The notes under the pieces were generated by a model that saw nothing but the letters and a program-made list of their open reading frames with translations, was not told the DNA's origin and did not search any database. Shown one piece after another: positions 7,001 through 11,677 of a stretch of 11,677 nucleotides of DNA; the first letter of the stretch is position 1; every line of letters begins with the position of its first letter. The position numbers and the translations under genes are program-made. Origin of the DNA: Chloroflexota bacterium (GTDB lineage: Bacteria; Chloroflexota; Anaerolineae; Anaerolineales; UBA4823); the NCBI GenBank assembly GCA_023395675.1, contig JAEWYL010000078.1, positions 1 to 11,677 on the forward strand. Direction: 5' to 3'.

Positions 7001-9638
7001 CGGGATAGGCGATATGCTTCTCGAGGTTTTCTTTGATCGCCTCGGGATCTGTTGGGTAGAACTCCCCGGTGACGTTGGTGACCATGGGCAGCGCCGGGGG
7101 GAGGATGGTGAGGCGGTCCAGCACCCTGCGCAGCGGCGCCGCCGCCGGGGCGACGATGCGGGTGTGGAAGGCGTGGCTGACCGGGATGCGGAAGGCCTGG
7201 AAGCCTTTTTGCTGGAAGACCCCGATCGCCTCCTCCACCGCCCGGCTCTCGCCGCCGATCACGCACTGGCTCCGGCTGTTGATATTCGCCGCCACCACGT
7301 AGCCGTCCAGTTCCTTCAGGGTGGCTTCGATATCCGCGTAAGGCGCCATGACCGCCGCCATCCAGCCGTTATCCTTCACCTGGACCGCCGCCATCTCCTT
7401 GCCCCTGGCCGCGGCTGCGGTGAGGGCGTCCTCAAAGCGCATAGCGCCGGAGGCGATCAGGGCCGCATATTCGCCCAGCGAATGTCCCATCACCAGCTCT
7501 GGATGAAAACCGTAGGCCTCCAACACGCGAAACAGGGCGATATCCAGCGTCAGCACCGCCGGCTGGCAGACGGCGGTCTGCGTCAGGTCCAGCTCGGCCC
7601 GGGCCTGCGCTTCCGGCGTTTTTGCGTCCACAAATACGTATTCGGTGAGCGGCCTGCCCAGAATCGGCAGCAGGACCCGGTCCGCCTCCCGGAACTGGGC
7701 CGCCACCAGCGGGAATAGCGCCAGCAGCTCCCGCCCCATGTTCAGGTACTGGCTGCCCTGCCCGGTGAACAGGAAAGCCAGCTTTCCGGGCTGGGCCCCG
7801 CGGCCCCGGAACACGCCCTGCGCCTGCAGGCTTTTCCACAACTGCGGATTATCCAGGTCCAGGGCTTTCAGCGCCTTGCCCAGGCGCTCCTGCAGCTCCT
7901 CCCGGTCTCCAAAGTCCACCACCAGCCGCTCCGCCGCCTCGATCTCCTCCCGGGCGGGGAGTTCCTGCGGCGGCGCCCAGCCGGAGGCGACCCGGGCCAG
8001 GGCCTGCACGACTTTTTCCTTCAACACGCCCGCATCCGGGGCTCCGATCGCCAGGATACCGCGCGGGGGTTTTGGCAGGCTGGCTGCCGGCACCTGCGCC
8101 GCTGAGCGAACCGGCCCGCCCTCCCCGGCTGTTTCGTACCGTATGGCACTGGTTCCGGCCCCGTTACCATCCCATACGGGGGCGGGAACTGCGGCCGAGC
8201 TGAATGTCCGTTCTGCCTGCTTCAACGCCCCCGGCACATATTCTTCCAGCACCACGTGGAAATTGGTGCCGCCAAAACCGTTGGCGCACACCCCACAGCG
8301 GCGGGGAATACCCCGGGCGGGCTTCCACTCCCGCGCCTCCTGGATCAGGTAGAAGGGAGAATGGGCGAAATCAATCTGCGGGTTCGGGTTTGAGGCGTTC
8401 AACGTGGGCGGCAGCACTTTGTGCTGCACCGCCAGCGCCGCCTTCAGCAGCCCGGCTGCGCCCGCGCTGGATTTCAAATGCCCGATATTGCCCTTGGCCG
8501 ACCCCAGGCCGATGCTGTTCTGCGGCGCATCCCCGAAGGAGGCGCACAGGCTCTCCGCCTCGGCCAGGTCCCCCACCCGGGTGCTGGTGCCGTGCGCTTC
8601 GAGCAGGGTGCAGGTGGCGGGGTCCAGCCCGGCCTCCTGCCAGGCGCGCAGCACCGCCAGCCGTTGGCCCAGCGGGTTGGGGGCGTAGATGCCCTTGCCC
8701 CGCCCATCGCTGGAGCCCCCCACCCCGCGTATCAGAGCGTAAATCCGGTCGCCGTCCCGTTCCGCATCCTCCAGGCGTTTGAGGAGGAACATCGCCGCCC
8801 CCTCGCCCATCACGAACCCGTCCGCCCCCTCGCCAAAGGGCCGGGAGCCGGTCGGGCTCAACGCGCCGATTTTGCAGAACTTGACGAAAGCCTGGATGCC
8901 CATATTGCGGTCCACCCCGCCGGTCAGCACCGCGTTCACCTCGCGCTTGTGCAGCAGCTCCACCGCAGTTTCCAGGGCTGCCAGGCTGGCGGCGCAGGCT
9001 GCATCGGTGATGAAGTTCGGCCCGCGCAGGTTGAAGATGTTCGCCACCCGCCCGGCGATAATATTCGCAAGCTCGCCCGGCATAGTGTCCTCGGTGATGG
9101 GCGGAAAGAGCCGCTCGATCTCCCTGTGCCAGCACTCCAGAATGGAGCGCTGGGATGCTTCGGGCAGGCTCTGGAACTCTTCCAGCTTCCCCAGGGCGCG
9201 CGCATATTCCGGGAAAATGATGCGCGAATGGGTGCGGTAGTGCAGCTCCCCGCCCATGGCGGTCCCCAGGATGACCGCTGTATTCTCCGTGTCCAGGGGC
9301 CGTTCCGGATAACCGTAATCCGAAAGCACCTGGTCGGCGACCGTCACCGCCCACTGCTGGCTGGGGTCCATGGCCGCCGCCACTTTGGGCGGAATACGGT
9401 ACTTCTGCCAGTTGAACTGAAAATCTCTGACCCAGCCGCCGATCTTGCTGTAGGTCTTGTCGGGGGCGAAAGGGTCCGGATCGTAATAATCGGAGATGCT
9501 CCAGCGGTCCGGAGGGGTTTCGATGATGCTGTAACGCCGGTTCAGAATGTTCTTCCAATAAGTATCCCGGTCCGGCGCGTCCGGCAGGAGCGCGCCAACC
9601 GCCACTATGGCAACAGCCCGGTCATACGCATCGCTCAT
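1059..9638 (-). CDS. Multidomain PUFA-synthase-like polyketide/lipid synthase (KS-AT-KS-ACP3-KR-DH)
   Basis: This 2859-residue iterative synthase should build a long acyl chain from malonyl units. Domains in order: KS1 about 5-466, AT 618-930, second KS 1043-1546, three carrier domains at 1696-1773, 1805-1882 and 1910-1987, KR 2037-2540 including its structural half, and double-hotdog DH 2560-2850. Linkers at 467-615, 945-1040 and 1585-1692 are rich in Pro, Ala, Gly or Gln. There is no ER, no thioesterase and no reductive release domain. The start is supported by GGAGAG at 9652-9647 with 8 nt to ATG and by a KS fold beginning at once (AVAIVAVGALL). KS1 (YYDPDPFAPDKTYSKIGGW) and the KR, with its long charged helical insert around 2300-2350, resemble PfaA-type PUFA and secondary-lipid synthases. 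The product is unknown: the classic partners PfaB and PfaD are absent from the window. All carrier domains have Thr at the cofactor site. The synthase assignment is secure; the lipid-type product is inferred. Confidence 0.95.
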   Translation of the reverse strand: MSDAYDRAVAIVAVGALLPDAPDRDTYWKNILNRRYSIIETPPDRWSISDYYDPDPFAPDKTYSKIGGWVRDFQFNWQKYRIPPKVAAAMDPSQQWAVTVADQVLSDYGYPERPLDTENTAVILGTAMGGELHYRTHSRIIFPEYARALGKLEEFQSLPEASQRSILECWHREIERLFPPITEDTMPGELANIIAGRVANIFNLRGPNFITDAACAASLAALETAVELLHKREVNAVLTGGVDRNMGIQAFVKFCKIGALSPTGSRPFGEGADGFVMGEGAAMFLLKRLEDAERDGDRIYALIRGVGGSSDGRGKGIYAPNPLGQRLAVLRAWQEAGLDPATCTLLEAHGTSTRVGDLAEAESLCASFGDAPQNSIGLGSAKGNIGHLKSSAGAAGLLKAALAVQHKVLPPTLNASNPNPQIDFAHSPFYLIQEAREWKPARGIPRRCGVCANGFGGTNFHVVLEEYVPGALKQAERTFSSAAVPAPVWDGNGAGTSAIRYETAGEGGPVRSAAQVPAASLPKPPRGILAIGAPDAGVLKEKVVQALARVASGWAPPQELPAREEIEAAERLVVDFGDREELQERLGKALKALDLDNPQLWKSLQAQGVFRGRGAQPGKLAFLFTGQGSQYLNMGRELLALFPLVAAQFREADRVLLPILGRPLTEYVFVDAKTPEAQARAELDLTQTAVCQPAVLTLDIALFRVLEAYGFHPELVMGHSLGEYAALIASGAMRFEDALTAAAARGKEMAAVQVKDNGWMAAVMAPYADIEATLKELDGYVVAANINSRSQCVIGGESRAVEEAIGVFQQKGFQAFRIPVSHAFHTRIVAPAAAPLRRVLDRLTILPPALPMVTNVTGEFYPTDPEAIKENLEKHIAYPVQWMKGLETLYGAGGRMFVEIGPKKALRGLAEDVLGERDGVSTLFTCHPKTGELQSLNQALCGLFAAGYPGGIGVEADETVVNGRRAVEMRSATTGEAAGAPENRVDESGKHGNGRSPWNSGGDLAQVLARSLQEALGPVVEEAARIGLNGARKPYDRSAPPLGSVVVSGTGLGLPGMEKAVMDPENALRILRGEQFVDQIPERFRRRMVGKRIVRVVKSEDGSGSFEVINDQDNVIRLAGRPGFFDLSEEYGVSERLVKALDITSQLAMAAGLDALREAGIPLVQAYRRTSTGKFIPERWLLPESLRAETGVIFASAFPGGNELAKEFERFFIWENRISLLETLEDLMAYTGDPDTLRELKRRVDAVNAELEQEPYEFDRNFLFRILAMGHSQFAEYIGAQGPNTQVNGACAGTVQALAIAEDWIRTGRCRRVVVIAGDNVTSDQLLEWVGAGFLALGAAATDDRVEEACIPFDRRRHGTIMGMGACAMVVESEEAVRERGMRGIVELLNTEVRNSAFHPSRLDSEHIARVMDDLIGTAERRFGLSRLAMASQMVFMSHETYTPARGGSASAEVVALRKTFGEASNEVVVANTKGFTGHAMGVGVEDVIAIKILEHGIVPPVPNFKVEDPSLGPLNLSRGWRYPVQFALHLAAGFGSQIAMSLVRRIPGGLERIDDRLAYQHWLGAVSGYDFAETEVVKRTLRVKSEGAPQRPPAPSNWQPGLGPQVRAPEYGPGGVPGAQTAHRRYVAPAQSGHAAEARPGAQPVFSGPPETRQQPAAVQPPQPAPELVLATVQQPVMETAPEPGGKPRAAADGVTDSVLEIVAQKTGYPVEMLELDLDLEADLGVDTVKQAETFLAIRETFGFERPEGMRLRDYPTLAHVIDFVRQMRPDLAQDGALAGTPPSGAQPASEVGGAVNAEQADSVTDQVLEIVAQKTGYPVEMLELDLDLEADLGVDTVKQAETFLAIRETFGFERPEGMRLRDYPTLAHVIGFVRQMRPDLGLEPPAAETSVRQEPGESAEPGPEADRVTNSVLQIVSEKTGYPVEMLELDLDLEADLGVDTVKQAETFLAIRETFGFERPEGMRLRDYPTLAHVIDFVRQMRPDLQEQAAAPQPGPAGEAGAVEAEVLPPAAPARSFRLEDAERMPRRVPIPVLRPALELCQPTGLALGEGSRVLVVDADSGVSEPLEALLAGRGVAVKTLDAAQESEALEAEVKAWCESGPVHGLYWLPALAAEPSLNEMDREAWQALSRQRVKNLHRALRALLQAGAQVPFLISATGLGGRHGYGPEGCPAPLGGAVTGFTKAYHREQPGPVVKAVDFSLEEHSPQEIAALLVNESLHDPGVYEVGYRKGQRWAVTLEERAAPVEPPGLELGPESVFLVTGAAGGVTRAVIEDLAAASGGRFYLLDLIPQPDPESEEIALFRRGREALKNHLIEAAQAAGEKLTPVKVEKRILEIERQEALLGALQAVEAAGGQAHYYAVDLLQAEAVQAALDDLRQRESRIDVLIHAAGVEISRGLAEKEPKQFELVFDVKAGGAVSLLQAAGEMPVHTLVLFSSVAGRFGNAGQCDYSAANDFLCKLACSLASWRPETRALALDWTAWSGAGMATRGSIPKIMKAAGIDMLPLEVGAPVVRRELLSGGSRGEILVAGQLGILMEEAEGGGLEPARARTWLEEKTPPLVMVGEVRASRVHTGLEVVTELDPCVQPFLSDHAMEGTPLLPGVMGMEAFAELAQLALEAGGAGAEGGGVFRLEAVDFLRPVKFYRSQPQTLHLGGRVLVRGENLALEAELRTFTRPAKKGLPVQEKLHFKGKVSLTGKLPLPPRVELLAQGEEEIYLPAEKIYQVFFHGPAYRVLAGVRFYGETAVGELAADLPPDLYPAGSAALIAPRLVELCFQTAGVWEIYMRGALALPAHVDSLQVYRLPEDPAQTLCALVHARGGEAGFDACVVDGEGEVYLELTGYRTTPLPVETGFVTT
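1089..1961 (-). other. Double-hotdog DH domain with Glu in place of the catalytic Asp
   Basis: Residues about 2560-2850. The first hotdog has the full H-x3-G-x4-P motif: His2595 in SDHAMEGTPLLPGV. The second has HGPAYRVL (2731-2738), the usual G-P-x-aromatic element, and PRLVELCFQT (2771-2780), where the canonical D-x-x-x-Q becomes E-x-x-x-Q with Glu2775. It should dehydrate beta-hydroxyacyl chains to enoyl chains. The Glu may be functional as a conservative acid. A non-dehydrating product-template or structural role is the alternative. Confidence 0.8.
2019..3530 (-). other. KR domain of the synthase
   Basis: Residues about 2037-2245 are the structural half and 2256-2540 the catalytic Rossmann half. 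The NADPH loop is VTGAAGGV (2263-2270). The catalytic set is Lys2416 (DVKAGGA), Ser2440 (LFSSVAGRFGNAGQ), Tyr2453 and Asn2457 (CDYSAAN). HAAGV is at 2391-2395. The position normally holding the LDD motif of B-type KRs reads EIS, and the A-type Trp is Phe2445, so stereochemistry cannot be typed. The long helical insert between the first strands (about 2298-2350, with LTPVKVEKR) is characteristic of PUFA-synthase KRs. It should reduce beta-keto to beta-hydroxy acyl chains. Confidence 0.92.
3678..4553 (-). repeat. Three tandem, nearly identical ACP domains with Thr at the cofactor site
   Basis: Three 234-bp units at 4320-4553, 3993-4226 and 3678-3911 encode 78-residue carrier domains separated by 31- and 27-residue acidic, Ala/Pro/Gly-rich linkers. 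The core from KTGYPVEMLE to the end (DYPTLAHVI, FVRQMRPDL) is the same in all three apart from one Asp/Gly change; the other differences lie in the first dozen residues. The DNA is also almost identical, with scattered silent changes, which points to recent duplication or ongoing gene conversion. The modification motif is ADLGVDTVKQAE in every copy, with Thr1729, Thr1838 and Thr1943 (all ACG) where the pantetheinylated Ser is normally found. No other Ser lies nearby in helix 2. Confidence 0.92.
5001..6512 (-). other. Second KS domain with complete but atypical triad
   Basis: Residues about 1043-1546 form another thiolase-fold KS, placed between AT and the carrier domains. Cys1291 lies in VNGACAGT. 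The first His is in SHETYTPARGGSA (His1439) instead of HGTGT. The second is His1479 in NTKGFTGHAMG. Because Cys and both His are kept, it looks catalytically able and is not a Gln-type chain-length factor. It carries an extra segment before the fold core (about 1165-1260, ending in EPYEFDRNFLFRI) and a charged insert near 1088-1115. The region NVTSDQLLEWVGAGFLALGA recalls KS domains of large fatty acid synthases more than modular PKS. Its role could be priming, a late condensation or chain-length control. Confidence 0.85.
6849..7787 (-). other. AT domain of the synthase (probable malonyl transferase)
   Basis: Residues about 618-930. Visible motifs are FTGQGSQYLNMG (624-635), the nucleophile elbow GHSLGEY with Ser720, the conserved Arg in AARGKEM (Arg745), and SHAFHT (821-826) with catalytic His822. 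The HAFH signature is the usual malonyl-CoA type, in contrast to the YASH type for methylmalonyl-CoA. Malonyl specificity is therefore inferred from motif only. Confidence 0.88.
8241..9626 (-). other. KS1 domain of the synthase (PfaA-like ketosynthase)
   Basis: Residues about 5-466 form the first ketosynthase. The catalytic triad is complete: Cys215 in TDAACAAS, His349 in EAHGTST, and His387 in SAKGNIGHLKSSAG. The domain ends with the typical GFGGTNFHVVLEE (454-466). The dipeptide DA and an Ala after the Cys replace the more common DTACSSS pattern, as in PUFA-type KS domains. It should perform decarboxylative condensation of malonyl units onto the growing chain. Confidence 0.93.
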
Positions 9639-9654
9639 GGTTTATTCTCTCCGC
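9639..9654 (-). promoter_or_regulatory. Ribosome binding site of the synthase gene
   Basis: The whole 16-nt gap between the dehydrogenase stop (TAA) and the synthase ATG reads GCGGAGAGAATAAACC. GGAGAG at 9652-9647 is 8 nt from the start codon. There is no room for a separate promoter or terminator, so the two genes share a transcript. Confidence 0.8.
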
Positions 9655-11292
9655 TTAACCAACCTGAAAGGTCTCTGCCAGCCCGGCGGCGGCGCAGTCC
9701 ATATCCTGGACCAGCCCGGCCTGAGCGCGGTAAGCCTGCAGCAGGTGCAGCCTCGAGGCCAGGTCATCCCCCACCGGCCCAAACGCGCTGGCCCAGGCCA
9801 TTCCCTCCGAGGCGATCTTAAGCGCCGCCCGGCGGGCGTAAATGCGCGCCAGGGCCTGCCGCATAGGAAGACTCACCTCGCTCGCTTCGGAAGGATGGTC
9901 GAGCACCCGCTCGCTGAAGACCGCCGCCGTCTCGCCCAGGGCGATCAGCTCGCCCAGGCGAAACAGGATGTGCTGGTTGCGCGTCAGCCGTTCTACCCGG
10001 CAGTGCTCGAGCAGGGCGGCCAGCGACTGCAGGGCCAGCGCGGCCTGCGCGGCTCCGTTCTCCGGCTGTTTCGCCACCAGCTCGCCCAGGCGTTCTGCCC
10101 AATCCAGGTAGTACTGCCCCCGGGTTTTCAGGTGCTGCTGCCAGCGGTCCCGGGCTATGGTCCACTCCATGATCTCGGAGGTACCCTCGTAAATGGTGGT
10201 GATGCGGGCGTCGCGCTTGATCTTTTCGACCAGATATTCGCGGGTGTAGCCGTAGCCGCCCAGGGCCTGGATGCCGTCCTCTGCCGCCCGGTTACCCGCC
10301 TCGGTGGCCGTGTATTTTGCGATCGCGCCTTCCGTCGCCAGACCCTCCTCCCCCGCGTCCAGCCGGGCGGCGGTCCACTCGATATAGGCCCGGGCGGCCT
10401 CCAGGCTGGCCGCGTGCGGGACCAGGAGCTTGTGGGTGTAGCCCTGCTTTTGGATCAGCGGAGCCCCGGCCTGGATGCGCACCTGGGCATAGCGCACGGC
10501 CCGCCGCAGCGCCTCCCACCCGGCCCCCAGCCCGAACGCGCCCACCATCAGACGGGTGTAGCCGAAGACCGCCTGCGCCTGGGCCAGGCCCTGGCCCTCC
10601 ACCCCACCCACCAGCCGGTCGGCAGGGACGAAAACGTCGTCCAGGAAGAGGGCGGCGGTGTTGCTGGCGCGAATCCCGTGTTTGTCCTCGGGTTTCCCGT
10701 GGGTAAACCCGGGCGCCTCGCGCTCGACAATGAACCACGAAGGCCCGCCGGGGGCCAGCGCCAGCACAGAATAGAGATCGGCGACGCCCCCGTTGCTGAT
10801 CCACTGCTTGCGCCCGTTGAGTTTATAACCACTCAGCGCGCCTTCTTCGTACACGGGATCGGCCCGGGTGCTCATCGCAGCCAGGTCGCTCCCGGCCTGG
10901 GGTTCGGTGGCCGCGTAAGCCATCAGCAGGCTTTCCTCAGCCACCCTCCCGATCCAGTACGCCTTTTGCTCCTCCGTACCGCCCACCTTGAGCGGGTCCA
11001 GACCCAGGAAGGTCGCCAGCACGCCGGTGGCGATGCCCAGGTCCACCGCGGCCATCAGCTCCGAGACGCGGTAGACGTCGTAGGCGCCGCCCCCCAGACC
11101 CCCGTACTCCTCGGCGATGAAGAGCAGGTGCAGGCCGAGCTGACCGGGATCGTACAGCTCGTGCAGCACCTCCAGCGGGAATTCATGGTTCTCATCCAGG
11201 GTAAGCACAAAATCCGCAGTTAAGCGGCGTTCGGCATATTTCTTCAATGCCGAGAGGACTGAAGCACGGGTTTCCTTGTCCAGGACAGGCAT
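9655..11292 (-). CDS. Acyl-CoA dehydrogenase family flavoprotein with C-terminal helical extension
   Basis: This 545-residue FAD enzyme belongs to the family that normally forms a trans-2,3 double bond in acyl thioesters and passes electrons to ETF. Evidence: the FAD/substrate motif YAATEPQAGSDLA (126-138), RKQWISNGG (161-169), the second signature QALGGYGYTREY (342-353), and the catalytic base Glu369 in TIYEGTSEI. The core ends near 385, and a further 160 helical residues make it longer than the usual 380-400 residue enzymes, in the manner of long-chain or multidomain members. The ATG at 11292 has GGAGG at 11301-11297 only 4 nt away, with a second AGGAG at 11309-11305. It is first in the operon and ends 16 nt before the synthase gene. 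No signal peptide is seen. It may oxidise the synthase product or a starter unit, possibly on a carrier protein as some biosynthetic homologues do. The family is sure; the substrate is not. Confidence 0.93.
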   Translation of the reverse strand: MPVLDKETRASVLSALKKYAERRLTADFVLTLDENHEFPLEVLHELYDPGQLGLHLLFIAEEYGGLGGGAYDVYRVSELMAAVDLGIATGVLATFLGLDPLKVGGTEEQKAYWIGRVAEESLLMAYAATEPQAGSDLAAMSTRADPVYEEGALSGYKLNGRKQWISNGGVADLYSVLALAPGGPSWFIVEREAPGFTHGKPEDKHGIRASNTAALFLDDVFVPADRLVGGVEGQGLAQAQAVFGYTRLMVGAFGLGAGWEALRRAVRYAQVRIQAGAPLIQKQGYTHKLLVPHAASLEAARAYIEWTAARLDAGEEGLATEGAIAKYTATEAGNRAAEDGIQALGGYGYTREYLVEKIKRDARITTIYEGTSEIMEWTIARDRWQQHLKTRGQYYLDWAERLGELVAKQPENGAAQAALALQSLAALLEHCRVERLTRNQHILFRLGELIALGETAAVFSERVLDHPSEASEVSLPMRQALARIYARRAALKIASEGMAWASAFGPVGDDLASRLHLLQAYRAQAGLVQDMDCAAAGLAETFQVG

Positions 11293-11416
11293 AGCACCTC
11301 CATACTCCTAAGAAAGCCAACAGACTCAGCCATACGCTGCTGTCGATCAGCCCGTGAGAGGAAAGATATGAAATTTTTAATTCAGGCGTGCGAGTGAGTG
11401 TTGTGAGCGGCTGTAT

Positions 11417-11524
11417 TGGAAATGGCGATACCCCCATGGTTTTCGCTTTTCTGGCAGATTGGCCTGCGAAGTCCCGCACCCAAAAAACAGGTAGGTCGAT
11501 TCGTAAAGAACTGCGCCATTTCCA
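11417..11524. repeat. 11-bp perfect inverted repeat pair in the leader
   Basis: TGGAAATGGCG at 11417-11427 is the exact reverse complement of CGCCATTTCCA at 11514-11524, with 86 bp between. The span is 108 bp, and I see no clear target-site duplication at its outer edges. It could be paired operator half-sites, a long-range RNA stem in the leader, or the remnant of a small element. Confidence 0.5.
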
Positions 11525-11577
11525 GTGGTATTAATAGAAGCATAGCCAAAATGGCCCGAAATCTATAGTTGTATATG

Positions 11578-11594
11578 TCACACACAATATGTGA
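11578..11594. promoter_or_regulatory. Candidate operator dyad TCACA-N7-TGTGA
   Basis: A 17-bp imperfect palindrome with 5-bp arms lies in the AT-rich part of the leader, close to where the promoter is expected. Five-base arms are weak evidence, and the arm order is opposite to the CRP site TGTGA-N6-TCACA. It is listed only as a candidate protein-binding site. Confidence 0.2.
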
Positions 11595-11618
11595 TAAAAA
11601 TAACAAATTTGAAAGGTT

Positions 11619-11676
11619 AATAAAAGGTGATCCTTGTGTGGGCGCCTGCTCTGCCGGCGCCCCCACAAGGATCACC
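11619..11676 (-). terminator. Strong rho-independent terminator of a gene beyond the right edge
   Basis: A 21-bp stem (11656-11676 with 11626-11646, one mismatch) encloses a 9-nt loop. On the minus strand it is followed at once by TTTTATTAACC, the U-rich run expected for leftward termination. It therefore implies a minus-strand gene ending just outside the window and isolates the synthase operon from it. On the plus strand the stem is followed by the window edge, so bidirectional action cannot be judged. Confidence 0.85.
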
Positions 11677-11677
11677 G

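Larger units (their letters stand above)
11293..11618 (-). promoter_or_regulatory. AT-rich leader region upstream of the operon
   Basis: This 326-bp stretch has no convincing gene and must hold the operon promoter, because a terminator closes the neighbouring transcript just to its right. I found no clear -35/-10 pair. The best -10-like word on the minus strand is TATAGAT at 11567-11561, which lacks a well-spaced TTGACA-like partner. The region contains a TCACA-N7-TGTGA dyad at 11578-11594, a short GCCA-AAA-TGGC palindrome near 11545-11555, and an 11-bp inverted repeat pair at 11417-11427 and 11514-11524. The 5' leader would be long if transcription starts near the AT-rich end. Confidence 0.5.

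Noticed and set aside
4671..7718. A 1015-codon open frame on the plus strand, antisense to the synthase
   Set aside because: It lies wholly opposite the KS2 and AT coding region, its translation is rich in His, Arg, Gly and Pro without any domain, and long antisense frames are common in GC-rich genes.
1059..9638. Assignment as a standard EPA/DHA synthase gene (pfaA)
   Set aside because: The second KS position, the single PKS-type DH, the missing PfaD reductase and PfaB transferase, and the Thr carrier sites do not match; only KS1 and KR style point to that lineage.
8421..9821. A 466-codon plus-strand frame opposite KS1
   Set aside because: It is a shadow of the KS1 frame and runs across the intergenic gap into the dehydrogenase gene; no ribosome site or recognisable domain.
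9607..11223. A 538-codon plus-strand frame opposite the dehydrogenase
   Set aside because: It mirrors the dehydrogenase frame almost exactly, and its composition (Gln, Gly, His, Arg) is that of antisense translation.
11192..11479. A 95-codon minus-strand frame in the leader overlapping the dehydrogenase start
   Set aside because: It overlaps the 5' end of the dehydrogenase out of frame, has no good ribosome site, and has no recognisable family.
11382..11675. A 97-codon minus-strand frame at the right edge
   Set aside because: It begins inside the terminator hairpin and crosses the AT-rich leader, so coding is unlikely.

Overview
The window comes from a bacterium with strongly GC-rich genes and AT-rich spacers. 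It is almost filled by one leftward (minus-strand) operon that encodes a self-contained iterative lipid/polyketide synthase. The sequence alone does not fix the taxon. Chloroflexota (Anaerolineae-like) is my best guess, from general impression only, and a deltaproteobacterial or other high-GC lineage is possible.

Layout in the direction of transcription, right to left. (1) 11619-11676: a strong hairpin followed by a T-rich run on the minus strand, read as the terminator of a gene lying beyond the right edge. (2) 11293-11618: an AT-rich leader with no coding gene. It contains an 11-bp inverted repeat pair and a small TCACA/TGTGA dyad, and is presumably where the operon promoter lies. (3) 9655-11292: an acyl-CoA dehydrogenase with a C-terminal helical extension. 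(4) After a 16-bp gap carrying a Shine-Dalgarno, 1059-9638: a 2859-residue multidomain synthase ordered KS - AT - second KS - ACP - ACP - ACP - KR - DH. (5) Overlapping it by ATGA, 259-1062: an Sfp-type phosphopantetheinyl transferase. (6) 163-213: a hairpin terminator for the operon. (7) 1-98: a possible new minus-strand promoter, ribosome binding site and GTG start of the next gene, cut by the window edge.

Expected cooperation: the transferase should activate the carrier domains, the AT should load malonyl units, the two KS domains should condense, and KR plus DH should process each beta-keto group to an enoyl group. No enoyl reductase or thioesterase domain is present, so the product would be unsaturated unless a separate enzyme reduces it, and release must use something else. 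The dehydrogenase is the only other redox enzyme in the operon. The KS1 and KR sequences resemble PUFA-synthase (PfaA-like) secondary lipid synthases, but the single-chain architecture with a KS between AT and the carriers differs from the classic PfaA-D set.

The most striking point is that all three carrier domains have threonine (GVDT) where the phosphopantetheine-bearing serine (GxDS) is expected. The only carrier domains of the synthase therefore lack the canonical attachment residue, although a dedicated phosphopantetheinyl transferase is translationally coupled to them.
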